A stretch of DNA of 19,385 bases, from the NCBI RefSeq assembly GCF_000961885.1, contig NZ_JZKH01000118.1, forward strand, positions 1-19,385, in the 5' to 3' direction. Within the stretch, counting starts at the first letter, position 1. Every line of letters begins with the position of its first letter. The notes under the pieces were generated by a model, which saw nothing but the letters and a program-made list of their open reading frames with translations, ran no database searches and was not told where the DNA came from. The DNA is from Streptomyces rubellomurinus (GTDB taxonomy: Bacteria; Actinomycetota; Actinomycetes; Streptomycetales; Streptomycetaceae). Positions 1 through 6,600 of the stretch are shown here, in pieces. Position numbers and translations under genes: made by a program.

Positions 1-130
1 GGCGCGGCCCGCTCGGCCGGCGCGGCCCGGGCGGCGCCCCGGCCGAGCGGGTGCGCCGCAGCAGCACCGCCAGGACCACGGCCACCAGGGCCGCGGCCGC
101 CACCACCAGGGCCACCGTGCTCGCGTTCAT
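1..130 (-). CDS. N-terminus of an unidentified single-anchor membrane protein (runs off the left edge)
   Basis: The reverse strand from an ATG at 130 reads MNASTVALVVAAAALVAVVL, then AVLLRR and a Pro/Gly/Arg-rich stretch, still open at the window edge (43 residues seen). Residues about 5-24 are one uncharged hydrophobic helix followed by arginines, as expected for an N-terminal signal anchor with a cytoplasmic C-terminus. No clear ribosome binding site precedes the ATG. Instead a TAGGTT box (plus-strand 138-143) ends 7 bases before it, which fits a leaderless transcript. I do not recognise the family. It would be divergent from the small helix-turn-helix gene at 313. The start is an inference from the hydrophobic segment and the promoter spacing. 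Confidence 0.5.
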   Translation of the reverse strand, partial: MNASTVALVVAAAALVAVVLAVLLRRTRSAGAPPGPRRPSGPR

Positions 131-137
131 GGCGCCG

Positions 138-143
138 AACCTA
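138..143 (-). promoter_or_regulatory. -10 box of a leaderless promoter for the left-edge membrane protein
   Basis: TAGGTT on the minus strand matches the actinobacterial TAnnnT -10 pattern and ends 7 bases before the ATG at 130, so transcription would begin at or next to the start codon. No convincing TTGAC-like -35 box is visible. Confidence 0.4.
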
Positions 144-312
144 CCGGGGCGGCGGCGCACGCCACCACCGGGACGGCCACGGCCGCCGGAGATTTGTCCG
201 GGTTCTGCTCCCGGTTCGTCACGGATCCGCCACGTCGCCCGTTCCGCGGCGAACGCCCCGCCGTGTCCGGAAAAGCTGCCTCACGACCGCCCGCCGCCCC
301 GGAGGTGCCCCC

Positions 313-498
313 GTGACAGCCGAACTGTGGTCGTACGCGGAGATCGCCCGCCACATCAACGTCCAGCCGGAGACCGTCCGCAGCTACCGGCGGCACGGAC
401 TGCTGCCCGACCCCGACGTCATCGACGCCAACGGCCACCCCCGCTGGTACCCGGACACCGTCCGCGCCTGGGCCCGCAACCGCCCCCGGCACCGCTGA
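313..498 (+). CDS. Small MerR/excisionase-like helix-turn-helix DNA-binding protein
   Basis: This 61-residue protein starts at GTG 313 behind a strong GGAGGTG ribosome binding site (301-307). Residues about 6-35 (WSYAEIARHINVQPETVRSY, then RRHGLLPDPD) form a helix-turn-helix of the MerR/AlpA/excisionase type. The following PRWYPDTVRAWARNRP matches the wing and last helix of such mini-proteins. Nothing else is present: no effector or dimerisation domain. Its targets cannot be told from the sequence. It stands alone, upstream of the phosphodiesterase gene and in the same direction, with a 194-bp gap. Single-domain proteins of this kind occur widely in streptomycete chromosomes, some as recombination directionality factors, but no integrase is present here. 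Confidence 0.75.
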   Translation: MTAELWSYAEIARHINVQPETVRSYRRHGLLPDPDVIDANGHPRWYPDTVRAWARNRPRHR

Positions 499-560
499 CC
501 CGCCGCCCGCGGCCGTCCCCGCCCTTCTGGTGATTCCAGCCACAGCCCGGCACGGGGACG

Positions 561-575
561 GGGGCAAAGTGCCCC
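561..575 (+). terminator. Short hairpin after the small HTH gene
   Basis: GGGGCA, an AAG loop, then TGCCCC form a perfect 6-bp stem 62 bases after the HTH stop codon. There is no T-run, so it is only a weak terminator candidate. The rest of 499-692 shows no other clear element apart from the GGAGGGG ribosome binding site of the next gene. Confidence 0.25.
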
Positions 576-692
576 GCCGCCCTTACCCTCGACACACCAA
601 CGCAGTGCTACCGGCCGGTTCACCGGCCCGGCCTGCTGTTTCCATGCCGTTTTCCAGCAGCAGCCAGGACGTGTCGGGGCGGAGGGGCTCGG

Positions 693-1439
693 ATGAAACT
701 GACCGTGGTGGGGTGCTCGGGGAGCTTCCCGTCCGCCGACTCGGCCTGCTCCAGCTACCTGGTCGAGGCGGACGGCTACCGCATCGTGCTCGACCTCGGC
801 AACGGCGCCCTCGGCGCGCTGCAGCAGCACACCGGCCTGTACGACGTCGACGCCGTGCTGCTCAGCCACCTGCACGCCGACCACTGCGTCGACCTGTGCG
901 CCTACTGGGTCGCCCGCAACTACCGCGCCGAGGGCTGCCCCGACCTGCTGCCCGTCTACGGCCCGACCGGCACCGCCGAGCGCCTCGCCCGCGCCTACGA
1001 CATGCCGGAGAACCCGGGGATGAAGGAGGTCTTCGAGTTCCGCACCATCACCCCCGGCACCTTCGACCTCGGCCCGTTCCGGATCGCCGTCGCCCAGGTG
1101 AACCACCCCGTCGACGCCTTCGCCTTCCGGATCGAGCACGGCGGGCGCTCGCTGGTCTACTCCGGCGACACCGGGGAGAGCGCGGCACTCGTCGAACTCG
1201 CCCGCGACACCGACCTGTTCCTGTGCGAGGCCGCCTACCTCGACGGCCGCGACACCTACCGGGCCGTCCACCTCAACGGCCGGGAGGCCGGCGAGCACGC
1301 CACCGCCGCCGGCGCCCGCCGGCTCGTCCTCACCCACATCCCGCCGTGGACGGACGCCGAGCGCAACCTCCGCGACGCGGCGGCCGCCTACCCCGGGCCG
1401 GTCGAACTGGCCCGCCCCGGCGCGGTCTACGAGCTCTGA
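693..1439 (+). CDS. Metallo-beta-lactamase-fold hydrolase, likely cyclic-nucleotide phosphodiesterase of the Rv1339 type
   Basis: The 248-residue protein starts at ATG 693, five bases after GGAGGGG. It is a single metallo-beta-lactamase domain of the RNase Z/phosphodiesterase branch. The metal ligands are visible in order: the H-x-H-x-D-H motif at His59, His61, Asp63 and His64 (SHLHADHC), His138 (NHPV), Asp159 (SGDTGES) and His215 (LTHIPPW). It lacks the exosite arm of tRNase Z. The nearest family I know is mycobacterial Rv1339, reported as an atypical class II cAMP phosphodiesterase, whose gene lies directly upstream of rph. Here rph lies 7.6 kb away in the same orientation. The fold is certain; cAMP as substrate is inferred from family and synteny. 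The enzyme should be cytoplasmic, as no signal peptide is present. Confidence 0.85.
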   Translation: MKLTVVGCSGSFPSADSACSSYLVEADGYRIVLDLGNGALGALQQHTGLYDVDAVLLSHLHADHCVDLCAYWVARNYRAEGCPDLLPVYGPTGTAERLARAYDMPENPGMKEVFEFRTITPGTFDLGPFRIAVAQVNHPVDAFAFRIEHGGRSLVYSGDTGESAALVELARDTDLFLCEAAYLDGRDTYRAVHLNGREAGEHATAAGARRLVLTHIPPWTDAERNLRDAAAAYPGPVELARPGAVYEL

Positions 1440-1480
1440 CCCGGCCTTTCGCGCGGCCGGAAGAATTCTCGGATCCACCT

Positions 1481-1506
1481 GCAACCCCCCGGGCCCCCGC
1501 ACGTCC
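1481..1506 (+). promoter_or_regulatory. Candidate ECF-sigma-type promoter
   Basis: GCAACC (1481-1486), a 16-base spacer and GTCC (1503-1506) resemble promoters read by extracytoplasmic-function sigma factors, which have an AAC core at -35 and a GTC-like -10. It lies 75 bases upstream of the LAXTG protein ORF and directly before two hairpins. This is pattern resemblance only, and the sigma factor cannot be named. Confidence 0.4.
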
Positions 1507-1514
1507 ATGTAAGT

Positions 1515-1575
1515 GAGCGGCGGGGAGCCGCTCGACCCGGCCCGCCGATCCGGCGGGGCCGGCTGCGGATCGGCG
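1515..1575 (+). promoter_or_regulatory. Two tandem perfect hairpins in the untranslated leader before the LAXTG protein
   Basis: Hairpin 1 is GAGCGGC (1515-1521), loop GGGGA, GCCGCTC (1527-1533). Hairpin 2 is CGCCGATCCG (1543-1552), a 13-base loop, then CGGATCGGCG (1566-1575). Both stems are perfect. Hairpin 2 ends only 5 bases before the ATG at 1581 and leaves no room for a normal ribosome binding site, so it could block translation or mark a processed or deleted 5' end. Confidence 0.5.
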
Positions 1576-1580
1576 CGCCC

Positions 1581-2411
1581 ATGGGCGAGCCGCACGACGG
1601 GGCCTCCAACGGCGGCGTCGGCCCCGCCCTCGTCCTGCGCAGCACCGTCAAGGGGGCGCCGGACTCGCCGACCGACACCCACCGGATCGTCGTCGGCTCG
1701 ATCGCCAACTCGGTCGTCGGGGTGCCGGGCACGGCCGCGGCCGGCGGTGCACCGATCGAGTTCGAGGTGCACCTCACCAACCCGACGCCGTCCGCCTACA
1801 CCAACCTCGGCAACGTGCTGTTCGCCGACCGGCGCGCCAGGGTCGAGGCCCGTGCCGCGGACGGCAACTGGGTGTCGCTGGAGCCCGTCGTCACCATCCC
1901 GGACGACCCGGCGGGCTTCTCCGTGAACGGCCCCGACTCCTCCGCCGAGCCCGGCAGTGACCAGGTCGCGAAGGTCCGGGTCAGCTACCCGGCCGACATG
2001 CCGCTCGGCGGGACCGCGCTGAACCCCTGCGTCTTCGTCAACGAGGGCGAGGGCCACCCGTTCCAGGGCACCACCATGTGTTCGGCCGGTGCCGAGGTCC
2101 AGGTCGTCGCCCCCGCGGCGCCGGCACCGTCGACCGCGCCGGACCGGACGGGCGCCCCGGCCGCCGCCGGTGCCCGGCCGGCCGCCGATGTCACCCCGCA
2201 GGCCGCCGCGATCACGGACGACAAGCCCGTGATCGCGGCGGACGGCGGCGTGACCCCGTGGGCGGCGAACCCGGCGAAGCCGGCGGAGGGCGAGCTCGCG
2301 GCCACCGGCACCGACCTCCACTGGGCGGGCTCGGCGGGCGTCGCCGCCCTGCTGCTCGGCGCCGGCGGCGCGGGGCTGATCCTGGTCCGGCGGCGTCGCG
2401 CGACGCGCTGA
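1581..2411 (+). CDS. LAXTG cell-wall-anchored surface protein, apparently lacking its signal peptide
   Basis: The ORF from ATG 1581 encodes 276 residues. The C-terminus is a classic sortase signal: LAATG at residues 239-243, a hydrophobic helix (about 249-269) and a final RRRRATR tail. LAXTG is the motif preferred by class E sortases of high-GC actinobacteria. Residues about 55-180 look like an extracellular beta-rich domain with one cysteine pair (NPCVF and TMCSAG), followed by an Ala/Pro-rich wall-spanning stretch. The N-terminus begins MGEPHDGASN with no hydrophobic signal sequence. No other frame upstream supplies one, and no ribosome binding site precedes the ATG. The gene is therefore probably 5'-truncated or decayed, or has an unusual start. 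It ends 7 bp before the convergent monooxygenase stop, with no terminator between them. Confidence 0.65.
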   Translation: MGEPHDGASNGGVGPALVLRSTVKGAPDSPTDTHRIVVGSIANSVVGVPGTAAAGGAPIEFEVHLTNPTPSAYTNLGNVLFADRRARVEARAADGNWVSLEPVVTIPDDPAGFSVNGPDSSAEPGSDQVAKVRVSYPADMPLGGTALNPCVFVNEGEGHPFQGTTMCSAGAEVQVVAPAAPAPSTAPDRTGAPAAAGARPAADVTPQAAAITDDKPVIAADGGVTPWAANPAKPAEGELAATGTDLHWAGSAGVAALLLGAGGAGLILVRRRRATR

Positions 2412-2418
2412 CGGCTCG

Positions 2419-3729
2419 TCAGGCGGCGCTGTCGGGCGCCGGCTTCCGGCGCTCCGGCACCGGCAGGCCGAGGTGGTCGCGCAGGGTCGAACCGGTGTAC
2501 TCGGTGCGGAACACCCCGCGTTCCTGGAGCAGCGGCACCACCCGGTCGACGAAGTCGTCCAGGCCGCCCGGGGTGAGGTGCGGGACGAGGATGAAGCCGT
2601 CCGCCGCGTCGTGCTGCACGAACTCGTCGATCTGCCGGGCGACGGTGGCGGGGGCGCCGACGAAGGACTGCCGGCCGGTCACCTCGATCACCAACTCCCG
2701 GCTGCTGAGCCCCTTCTCGGCCGCGACCTCGCGCCAGCGGGCGGCCGTGGCGAGCGGGTCGCCGTGCCGGACCCGGCCCTGGACCAGGGTGCTCGCCGGG
2801 ACGGGGTCGACGGCCGGCAGCGGCCCGTCCGGGTCGTGGTCGGAGAGGTCGACGCCCCAGACCTGCTCCAGGAAGTCGATCGCGGTCTGCGGGCTCACCT
2901 GGGCCCGGCGGACCTCGGCGGCGAGTTCGACCGCCTCGGCGTCGGTGTCGGCGAGGACGAAGGTCGCCCCGGGCATGATCTTCAGCGCGTCCGGCTCGCG
3001 CCCGTAGGCGGCGAGGCGGCGCTTGACGTCCGCGTGGAAGGCCTGGCCGGCGGCGAGGGTGGAGTGCCGGGTGAAGATGACGTCGGCGTGGGCGGCGGCG
3101 AACTCCCGGCCCTCGTCGGAGTCCCCGGCCTGGATGACCACCGGGTGGCCCTGCGGCGGGCGGGCCAGCGAGAGCCGGCCCTCGACCTCGAACTGCGGGC
3201 CGGCGTGCCGCACGCCGGCCTCCCCGGCGTCCCAGAACTCCCTTGCCAGGCCGAGGAATTCGGCGGCCCGGGTGTAGCGGTCGGCGTGGTCGAGGTAGCC
3301 GCCGCGGCGGAAGTTCTCGCCGGTGAAGGCGTCCGAGGTGGTGACCACGTTCCAGGCCGCGCGGCCGCCGGAGAGGTGGTCCAGGGTGGCGAAGCGGCGG
3401 GCCAGTTCGTACGGCTCGTTGAAGGTGGCGCTCACGGTGGCCGCGAGGCCGAGCCGTTCGGTGACGGCGGCCAGCGCGTTCAGCACGGTGATCGACTCGG
3501 GGCGGCCGACCACGTCCAGGTCGTGGATGCGGCCCTTGGTCTCGCGCAGCCGCAGGCCCTCGGCGAGGAAGAAGAAGTCGAACTTGCCGCGTTCGGCGGT
3601 CCGCGCGAGGTGGCGGAAGGAGTCGAAGGCGATGTGGCTGCCGGAGGCCGGGTCGCTCCACACCGTGGTGTTGTTGACGCCCGGGAAGTGCGCGGCGAGG
3701 TGGATCTGCTTGAGCGGACGGTCCGTCAT
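2419..3729 (-). CDS. FMN-dependent monooxygenase of the NtaA/SnaA/DszA family
   Basis: The 436-residue protein starts at ATG 3729, the usual length for this bacterial-luciferase-like (LLM) subfamily. Family marks include IHLAAHFPGVNNTTVW near the N-terminus, GKFDFFFLAEGLRLRE, and DHLSGGRAAWNVVTTSD, which matches the conserved SGGRxxWNVVT segment. RPPQGHPVVIQAGDSDEG and a C-terminal LRDHLGLPVPERR are also typical. Such enzymes use reduced FMN from a separate reductase, with oxygen, to oxidise organosulfur compounds, aminocarboxylates or similar small molecules; the substrate cannot be read from the sequence. The ATG overlaps the TGA of the upstream monooxygenase gene in an ATGA, so the pair is translationally coupled. 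The sulfur-type leader peptide upstream favours an organosulfur substrate. No flavin reductase or transporter gene is adjacent. Confidence 0.85.
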   Translation of the reverse strand: MTDRPLKQIHLAAHFPGVNNTTVWSDPASGSHIAFDSFRHLARTAERGKFDFFFLAEGLRLRETKGRIHDLDVVGRPESITVLNALAAVTERLGLAATVSATFNEPYELARRFATLDHLSGGRAAWNVVTTSDAFTGENFRRGGYLDHADRYTRAAEFLGLAREFWDAGEAGVRHAGPQFEVEGRLSLARPPQGHPVVIQAGDSDEGREFAAAHADVIFTRHSTLAAGQAFHADVKRRLAAYGREPDALKIMPGATFVLADTDAEAVELAAEVRRAQVSPQTAIDFLEQVWGVDLSDHDPDGPLPAVDPVPASTLVQGRVRHGDPLATAARWREVAAEKGLSSRELVIEVTGRQSFVGAPATVARQIDEFVQHDAADGFILVPHLTPGGLDDFVDRVVPLLQERGVFRTEYTGSTLRDHLGLPVPERRKPAPDSAA

Positions 3730-4772
3730 CGGGTCACCTCGGCGAGGGTGCGGGAGTCGGTGGCGCCGGCCGCGGGCGCGGCGGCGTAGCGGCTGGCCGG
3801 GCGGACCAGGCCCAGGTGCTCGCGCAGGGTGCGGCCGGGGTAGTCGGCGCGCAGCAGCCCGGCGGCGCGCAGGGCCGGGGCGGTCCGTTCGGCGAGGGCG
3901 GCGAGGTCGCGTTCGGGCTCGGCGGGGACGAGGTGGAAGCCGTCCACGCCGGTGCCGGCGGCGGTCAGTTCGGCGAGCAGGCGCTCCTCGGCGGCCCGGT
4001 CGGGCAGGGCGGCGTCGAGCCGGGCGAGGATGCGCAGGTGTTCTCCGGAGCGCAGCCGCAGCTCGGTGGCGGCGGTGAGCCGGGCGGCCCGGTCGGGGGC
4101 GTCGAGCAGGACGACGTCGGCGTGGCGGATCGCGGTGGCGACCCGGGCGCGGCCGGCGGCGGAGGCGTCCGGGGCGAGGTCGGCGGCGGCCACCGGCACG
4201 GCGACCACCGGGCGGCCCTGCGGCGGGCGGGGGGTGATGGACGGGCCGCGGACCGAGAAGTACCGGCCCTCGAAGTCGACGTAGTGCAGCTTGTCGCGGT
4301 CGACGAACCGGCCGGTGGCGGTGTCGCGGATCTCGGCGTCGTCCTCCCAGCTGTCCCAGAGCCGGGCGGCGACCTCGGCGGCGTCGGCGGCCTCGGCCCA
4401 CAGCTCGTCGGCGGGTGCGACCGGTCGGCGGCCGAAGGCCCTGGCCTCGGCCTCGGTGGTGGAGACGCCGACCAGCCAGCCGGCCCGGCCCTCGCTCACC
4501 CAGTCCAGGGTGTTGAGCGCGATCGAGGTGTGGAACGGCTCGGTGTGGGTGGTGGTGACGGTCGGCACCAGACCGATCCGCTCGGTGAGCGGGGCGATCC
4601 GGGCCAGGGTGGCGAGCGCGTCGGGGCGCTGCGGTGCGGCGGCGAAGGAGTCGTCGAGGGTGACGAAGTCCAGGGTGGCCCGCTCGGCGATCCGGGCGAG
4701 CGCGGCGTAGTGCCCGGCGTCGAGGCGGCCGGGGCTGTCGAGGGCGGCGGAGAGGTGCAACGGACGGGTCAT
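3726..4772 (-). CDS. LLM-class flavin-dependent oxidoreductase, first gene of a coupled pair
   Basis: The 348-residue protein starts at ATG 4772, with GAGGAAAG about 11 bases upstream. It is a luciferase-like TIM barrel: LARIAERATLDFVTLDDSF (about 25-43), a short T-T-T-H-T-E-P-F segment, and LDWVSEGRAGWLVGVSTTEA, matching the conserved S-x-GRAGW-x-V region that holds the flavin phosphate. RPPQGRPVVAVPV follows. The C-terminus carries the same LRxHLGL motif as its partner. It is shorter than NtaA-type members because the later loops are reduced. The stop overlaps the start of the downstream monooxygenase by 4 bp. Both probably serve in assimilation of an organic sulfur source. That role is inferred from the leader peptide and family habits, not from a visible substrate site. 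Confidence 0.82.
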   Translation of the reverse strand: MTRPLHLSAALDSPGRLDAGHYAALARIAERATLDFVTLDDSFAAAPQRPDALATLARIAPLTERIGLVPTVTTTHTEPFHTSIALNTLDWVSEGRAGWLVGVSTTEAEARAFGRRPVAPADELWAEAADAAEVAARLWDSWEDDAEIRDTATGRFVDRDKLHYVDFEGRYFSVRGPSITPRPPQGRPVVAVPVAAADLAPDASAAGRARVATAIRHADVVLLDAPDRAARLTAATELRLRSGEHLRILARLDAALPDRAAEERLLAELTAAGTGVDGFHLVPAEPERDLAALAERTAPALRAAGLLRADYPGRTLREHLGLVRPASRYAAAPAAGATDSRTLAEVTR

Positions 4773-4984
4773 GGCGTGCCTGGCTTTCCTCGTGCGCGGG
4801 CGCGCGGCCGCCGGCTGCCGTACGGACGCGGGTACGCGGATCCGGGGACGGGAGCGCGGCGGGGCGCGGGTGCGTGGTGACGGCCCGGGGGCGGGCGGGG
4901 AGCCCGCGGCGGGCGGAGGGGGAGGAGGACGGCCGGCGCCGGGCGGGACTCAGCCTCGGCCGGGCGGCGGCGGAAGGGGTCGGC

Positions 4985-5062
4985 TCAGCCGCGACACGCC
5001 GCGGACCACACGCGACCGAAGTCGATGTGGCTGCGGGTCACCAGCGGGCACGAGGGGTACAC
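4985..5062 (-). CDS. Short sulfur/cysteine-type leader peptide upstream of the monooxygenase pair
   Basis: From GTG 5062 (alternative GTG 5041) the reverse strand encodes 25 residues ending LVTRSHIDFGRVWSAACRG before TGA at 4985-4987. This matches the small actinobacterial leader peptides with the pattern L-x-x-R-x-H-[IV]-D-[LF]-x-R-V-x-S-A-x-C-R, found upstream of sulfur-assimilation genes and annotated simply as putative leader peptides. The near-terminal Cys suits sensing of cysteinyl-tRNA by ribosome stalling. No ribosome binding site precedes the GTG. A promoter with ideal spacing puts the transcription start on the GTG itself, so the peptide is probably translated leaderlessly. About 212 nt separate it from the first monooxygenase gene. 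The motif is seen directly; the sensing mechanism is inference. Confidence 0.8.
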   Translation of the reverse strand: MYPSCPLVTRSHIDFGRVWSAACRG

Positions 5063-5068
5063 GCGTTC

Positions 5069-5098
5069 AGTTGACCAGGGCCCGCGCCGGTTCGTCAA
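5069..5098 (-). promoter_or_regulatory. Promoter of the leader peptide and monooxygenase operon
   Basis: On the minus strand TTGACG (5093-5098) and TCAACT (5069-5074) are separated by 18 bases. The -10 box ends 6 bases before the G of the GTG at 5062, the spacing expected for a leaderless message. Downstream, 4773-4984 is a GC-rich untranslated stretch between the leader peptide and the first monooxygenase gene. I could not identify a convincing terminator/antiterminator pair there. Confidence 0.6.
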
Positions 5099-5138
5099 CC
5101 GGCTTCCACGGCCCGGGACGGGGCCCCGGGAACGCCGA

Positions 5139-5181
5139 AGGCCCCGCCCGGCCGCCGGGGGAGTGGCGGTGGGCGGGGCCT
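5139..5181 (-). terminator. Terminator hairpin after the downstream EIIC gene
   Basis: AGGCCCCGCCC (5139-5149) pairs perfectly with GGGCGGGGCCT (5171-5181), and GCCGCC/GGCGGT (5151-5156 and 5165-5170) extends the stem inside. It lies 23 bases after the stop of the EIIC gene on the minus strand and upstream of the monooxygenase promoter. It separates the two minus-strand units. Confidence 0.65.
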
Positions 5182-5203
5182 GCGGAGCGGGCGGGACGGG
5201 GCG

Positions 5204-6475
5204 TCAGGCCTTGGTGACGTCCTCGATCTCGTCGTCGTCCTCGCGACCGGGGGTCTTGATGTTGAACTTGATGATCGCGAAGCGGAAGAGGAAGTAGTAC
5301 AGCGCGGCGAAGACCAGGCCGATCGGGATGATCATCCAGGGCTTGGTGGCCAGGTTCCAGTTGAGCAGGTAGTCGATCAGGCCGGCCGAGAAGCCGAAGC
5401 CGTCGTGCACGCCCAGGCCCCAGGTCACGGCCATCGAGAGGCCGGTGAGCAGCGCGTGGATCAGGTAGAGGACCGGGGCGATGAACATGAACGAGAACTC
5501 GACCGGCTCGGTGACACCGGTGACGAAGCTGGTCAGCGCGACGGAGACCATCATGCCGATCACGGCCTTGCGGCGGTCGGGACGCGCGGTGTGGGCGATC
5601 GCCAGGGCGGCGGCGGGCAGGCCGAACATCATGATCGGGAAGAAGCCGGACATGAACTGGCCCGCGGTCGGGTCGCCGTGGAAGAAGCGCGGGATGTCGC
5701 CGGTCCAGACGTGGCCGGTGGCATCGGTGTAGCTGCCGACCTGCTGCTGGAAGAAGGTGTTCAGGAACTGGTGCATGCCGACCGGGATCAGGCCGCGGTT
5801 GGCGACGCCGTAGATGCCCGCACCGGCGGTGCCGAGGCCGGTGAGCCAGTCGCTGGCGTGGGTCAGGCCGGTGCCGATCGGGCCCCAGACGAGGCCCATG
5901 ACGACGCCGAGCAGGGTGCCGACGAAGGCCATGATGATCGGCACGAGGCGGCGGCCGTTGAAGAAGCCGAGCCAGTCGACGAGCTTGGTGCGGTGGTACT
6001 TCTGCCAGATCACGGCGCTCAGCAGGCCGACCACGATGCCGCCGAAGACACCCGGGTCCTGCGGCTTGCCCGCCGGCAGCGCCGCGGTGACGGAGCCGTC
6101 GACCGGGAAGACGGTGAGCACCTTGTGGAAGACGAGGTACCCGACCAGCGCGGCGAGCGCGGTCGAGCCGTCCGACTTCTTGGCGAAGCCGATGGCGACA
6201 CCGACGCAGAACAGCAGCGCCAGGTTGCCGAAGACGGCGTCACCGGCGGTGGCGAAGACCTGGGCGACCTTCCCCCAGCCGAGTCCGTCCGCGCCGAAGA
6301 CGTCGGGCTGGCCGAGCCGGAGCAGGATGCCGGCGGCCGGGAGGACCGCGACCGGCAGCTGGAGGCTGCGGCCGATCTTCTGCAGGCCCTGGAGGAGGCT
6401 CTGGCCGAACTTCTTGGCGGGGCTTGGCGTGGCCGGAGCCGTGGCGGGCGCCGGTGCCTGCGCAGACTGACTCAT
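5204..6475 (-). CDS. nagE2: PTS EIIC permease subunit for N-acetylglucosamine (NagE2-like)
   Basis: The 423-residue protein starts at ATG 6475. After an Ala/Pro-rich 20-residue lead comes a full glucose-superfamily EIIC domain with about ten membrane segments. Diagnostic motifs include GRSLQLPVAVLPAAGILLRLG (start of the domain), VGMHQFLN around His235, FPIMMFGLPAAALAIAH, and TGVTEPVEF with Glu323, the residue type that contacts the sugar. The C-terminus ends KTPGRED plus an acidic tail, the linker that in fused permeases leads into EIIB; here EIIB is a separate protein (NagF, 8720-8953). NagE-type EIIC takes up GlcNAc at the membrane while NagF phosphorylates it. The 34-bp DasR-type palindrome upstream supports that substrate. 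The name nagE2 rests on resemblance of the layout to Streptomyces coelicolor nagF-nagE1-nagE2. Confidence 0.88.
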   Translation of the reverse strand: MSQSAQAPAPATAPATPSPAKKFGQSLLQGLQKIGRSLQLPVAVLPAAGILLRLGQPDVFGADGLGWGKVAQVFATAGDAVFGNLALLFCVGVAIGFAKKSDGSTALAALVGYLVFHKVLTVFPVDGSVTAALPAGKPQDPGVFGGIVVGLLSAVIWQKYHRTKLVDWLGFFNGRRLVPIIMAFVGTLLGVVMGLVWGPIGTGLTHASDWLTGLGTAGAGIYGVANRGLIPVGMHQFLNTFFQQQVGSYTDATGHVWTGDIPRFFHGDPTAGQFMSGFFPIMMFGLPAAALAIAHTARPDRRKAVIGMMVSVALTSFVTGVTEPVEFSFMFIAPVLYLIHALLTGLSMAVTWGLGVHDGFGFSAGLIDYLLNWNLATKPWMIIPIGLVFAALYYFLFRFAIIKFNIKTPGREDDDEIEDVTKA

Positions 6476-6538
6476 GGGGGTGGGTTCCTAACGGCATGGC
6501 GGGTCGGTCGGGGGGACGGGCACGGGAGCCGAACCGCG

Positions 6539-6572
6539 AACTGGTCTACACCACGTGTGGTGTAGACCAGTT
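6539..6572. promoter_or_regulatory. Double DasR-type operator (dre), perfect 34-bp palindrome
   Basis: AACTGGTCTACACCAC (6539-6554), a GT spacer, then its exact reverse complement (6557-6572). Each 16-base arm holds a near-consensus dre sequence (consensus ACTGGTCTAGACCACT), so two head-to-head sites lie side by side 64-97 bases upstream of the EIIC start. DasR is the GntR-family repressor that senses phosphorylated amino sugars. The arms are seen directly; DasR binding is inferred from the match. Confidence 0.85.
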
Positions 6573-6600
6573 TTGTAGCACGGGTGGAGAAGGTGCGGAA
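6572..6600 (-). promoter_or_regulatory. Candidate promoter of the NagE2-like gene, abutting the dre palindrome
   Basis: On the minus strand TTCCGC (6595-6600) and TACAAA (6572-6577) are 17 bases apart. The -10 box touches the dre palindrome, which would cover the transcription start, so a bound repressor would block initiation. The -35 match is weak. Confidence 0.4.

Noticed and set aside
1463..1476. GAATTC and GGATCC close together, suggesting a cloning-vector junction
   Set aside because: Both sides are ordinary high-GC DNA with no vector sequence, and the site lies just upstream of an ECF-like promoter. Chance is sufficient.
384..2321. A 645-codon minus-strand open frame across the phosphodiesterase and LAXTG genes
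   Set aside because: It spans two plus-strand genes plus their promoter region and has no family motifs. Long spurious frames are expected at this GC content.
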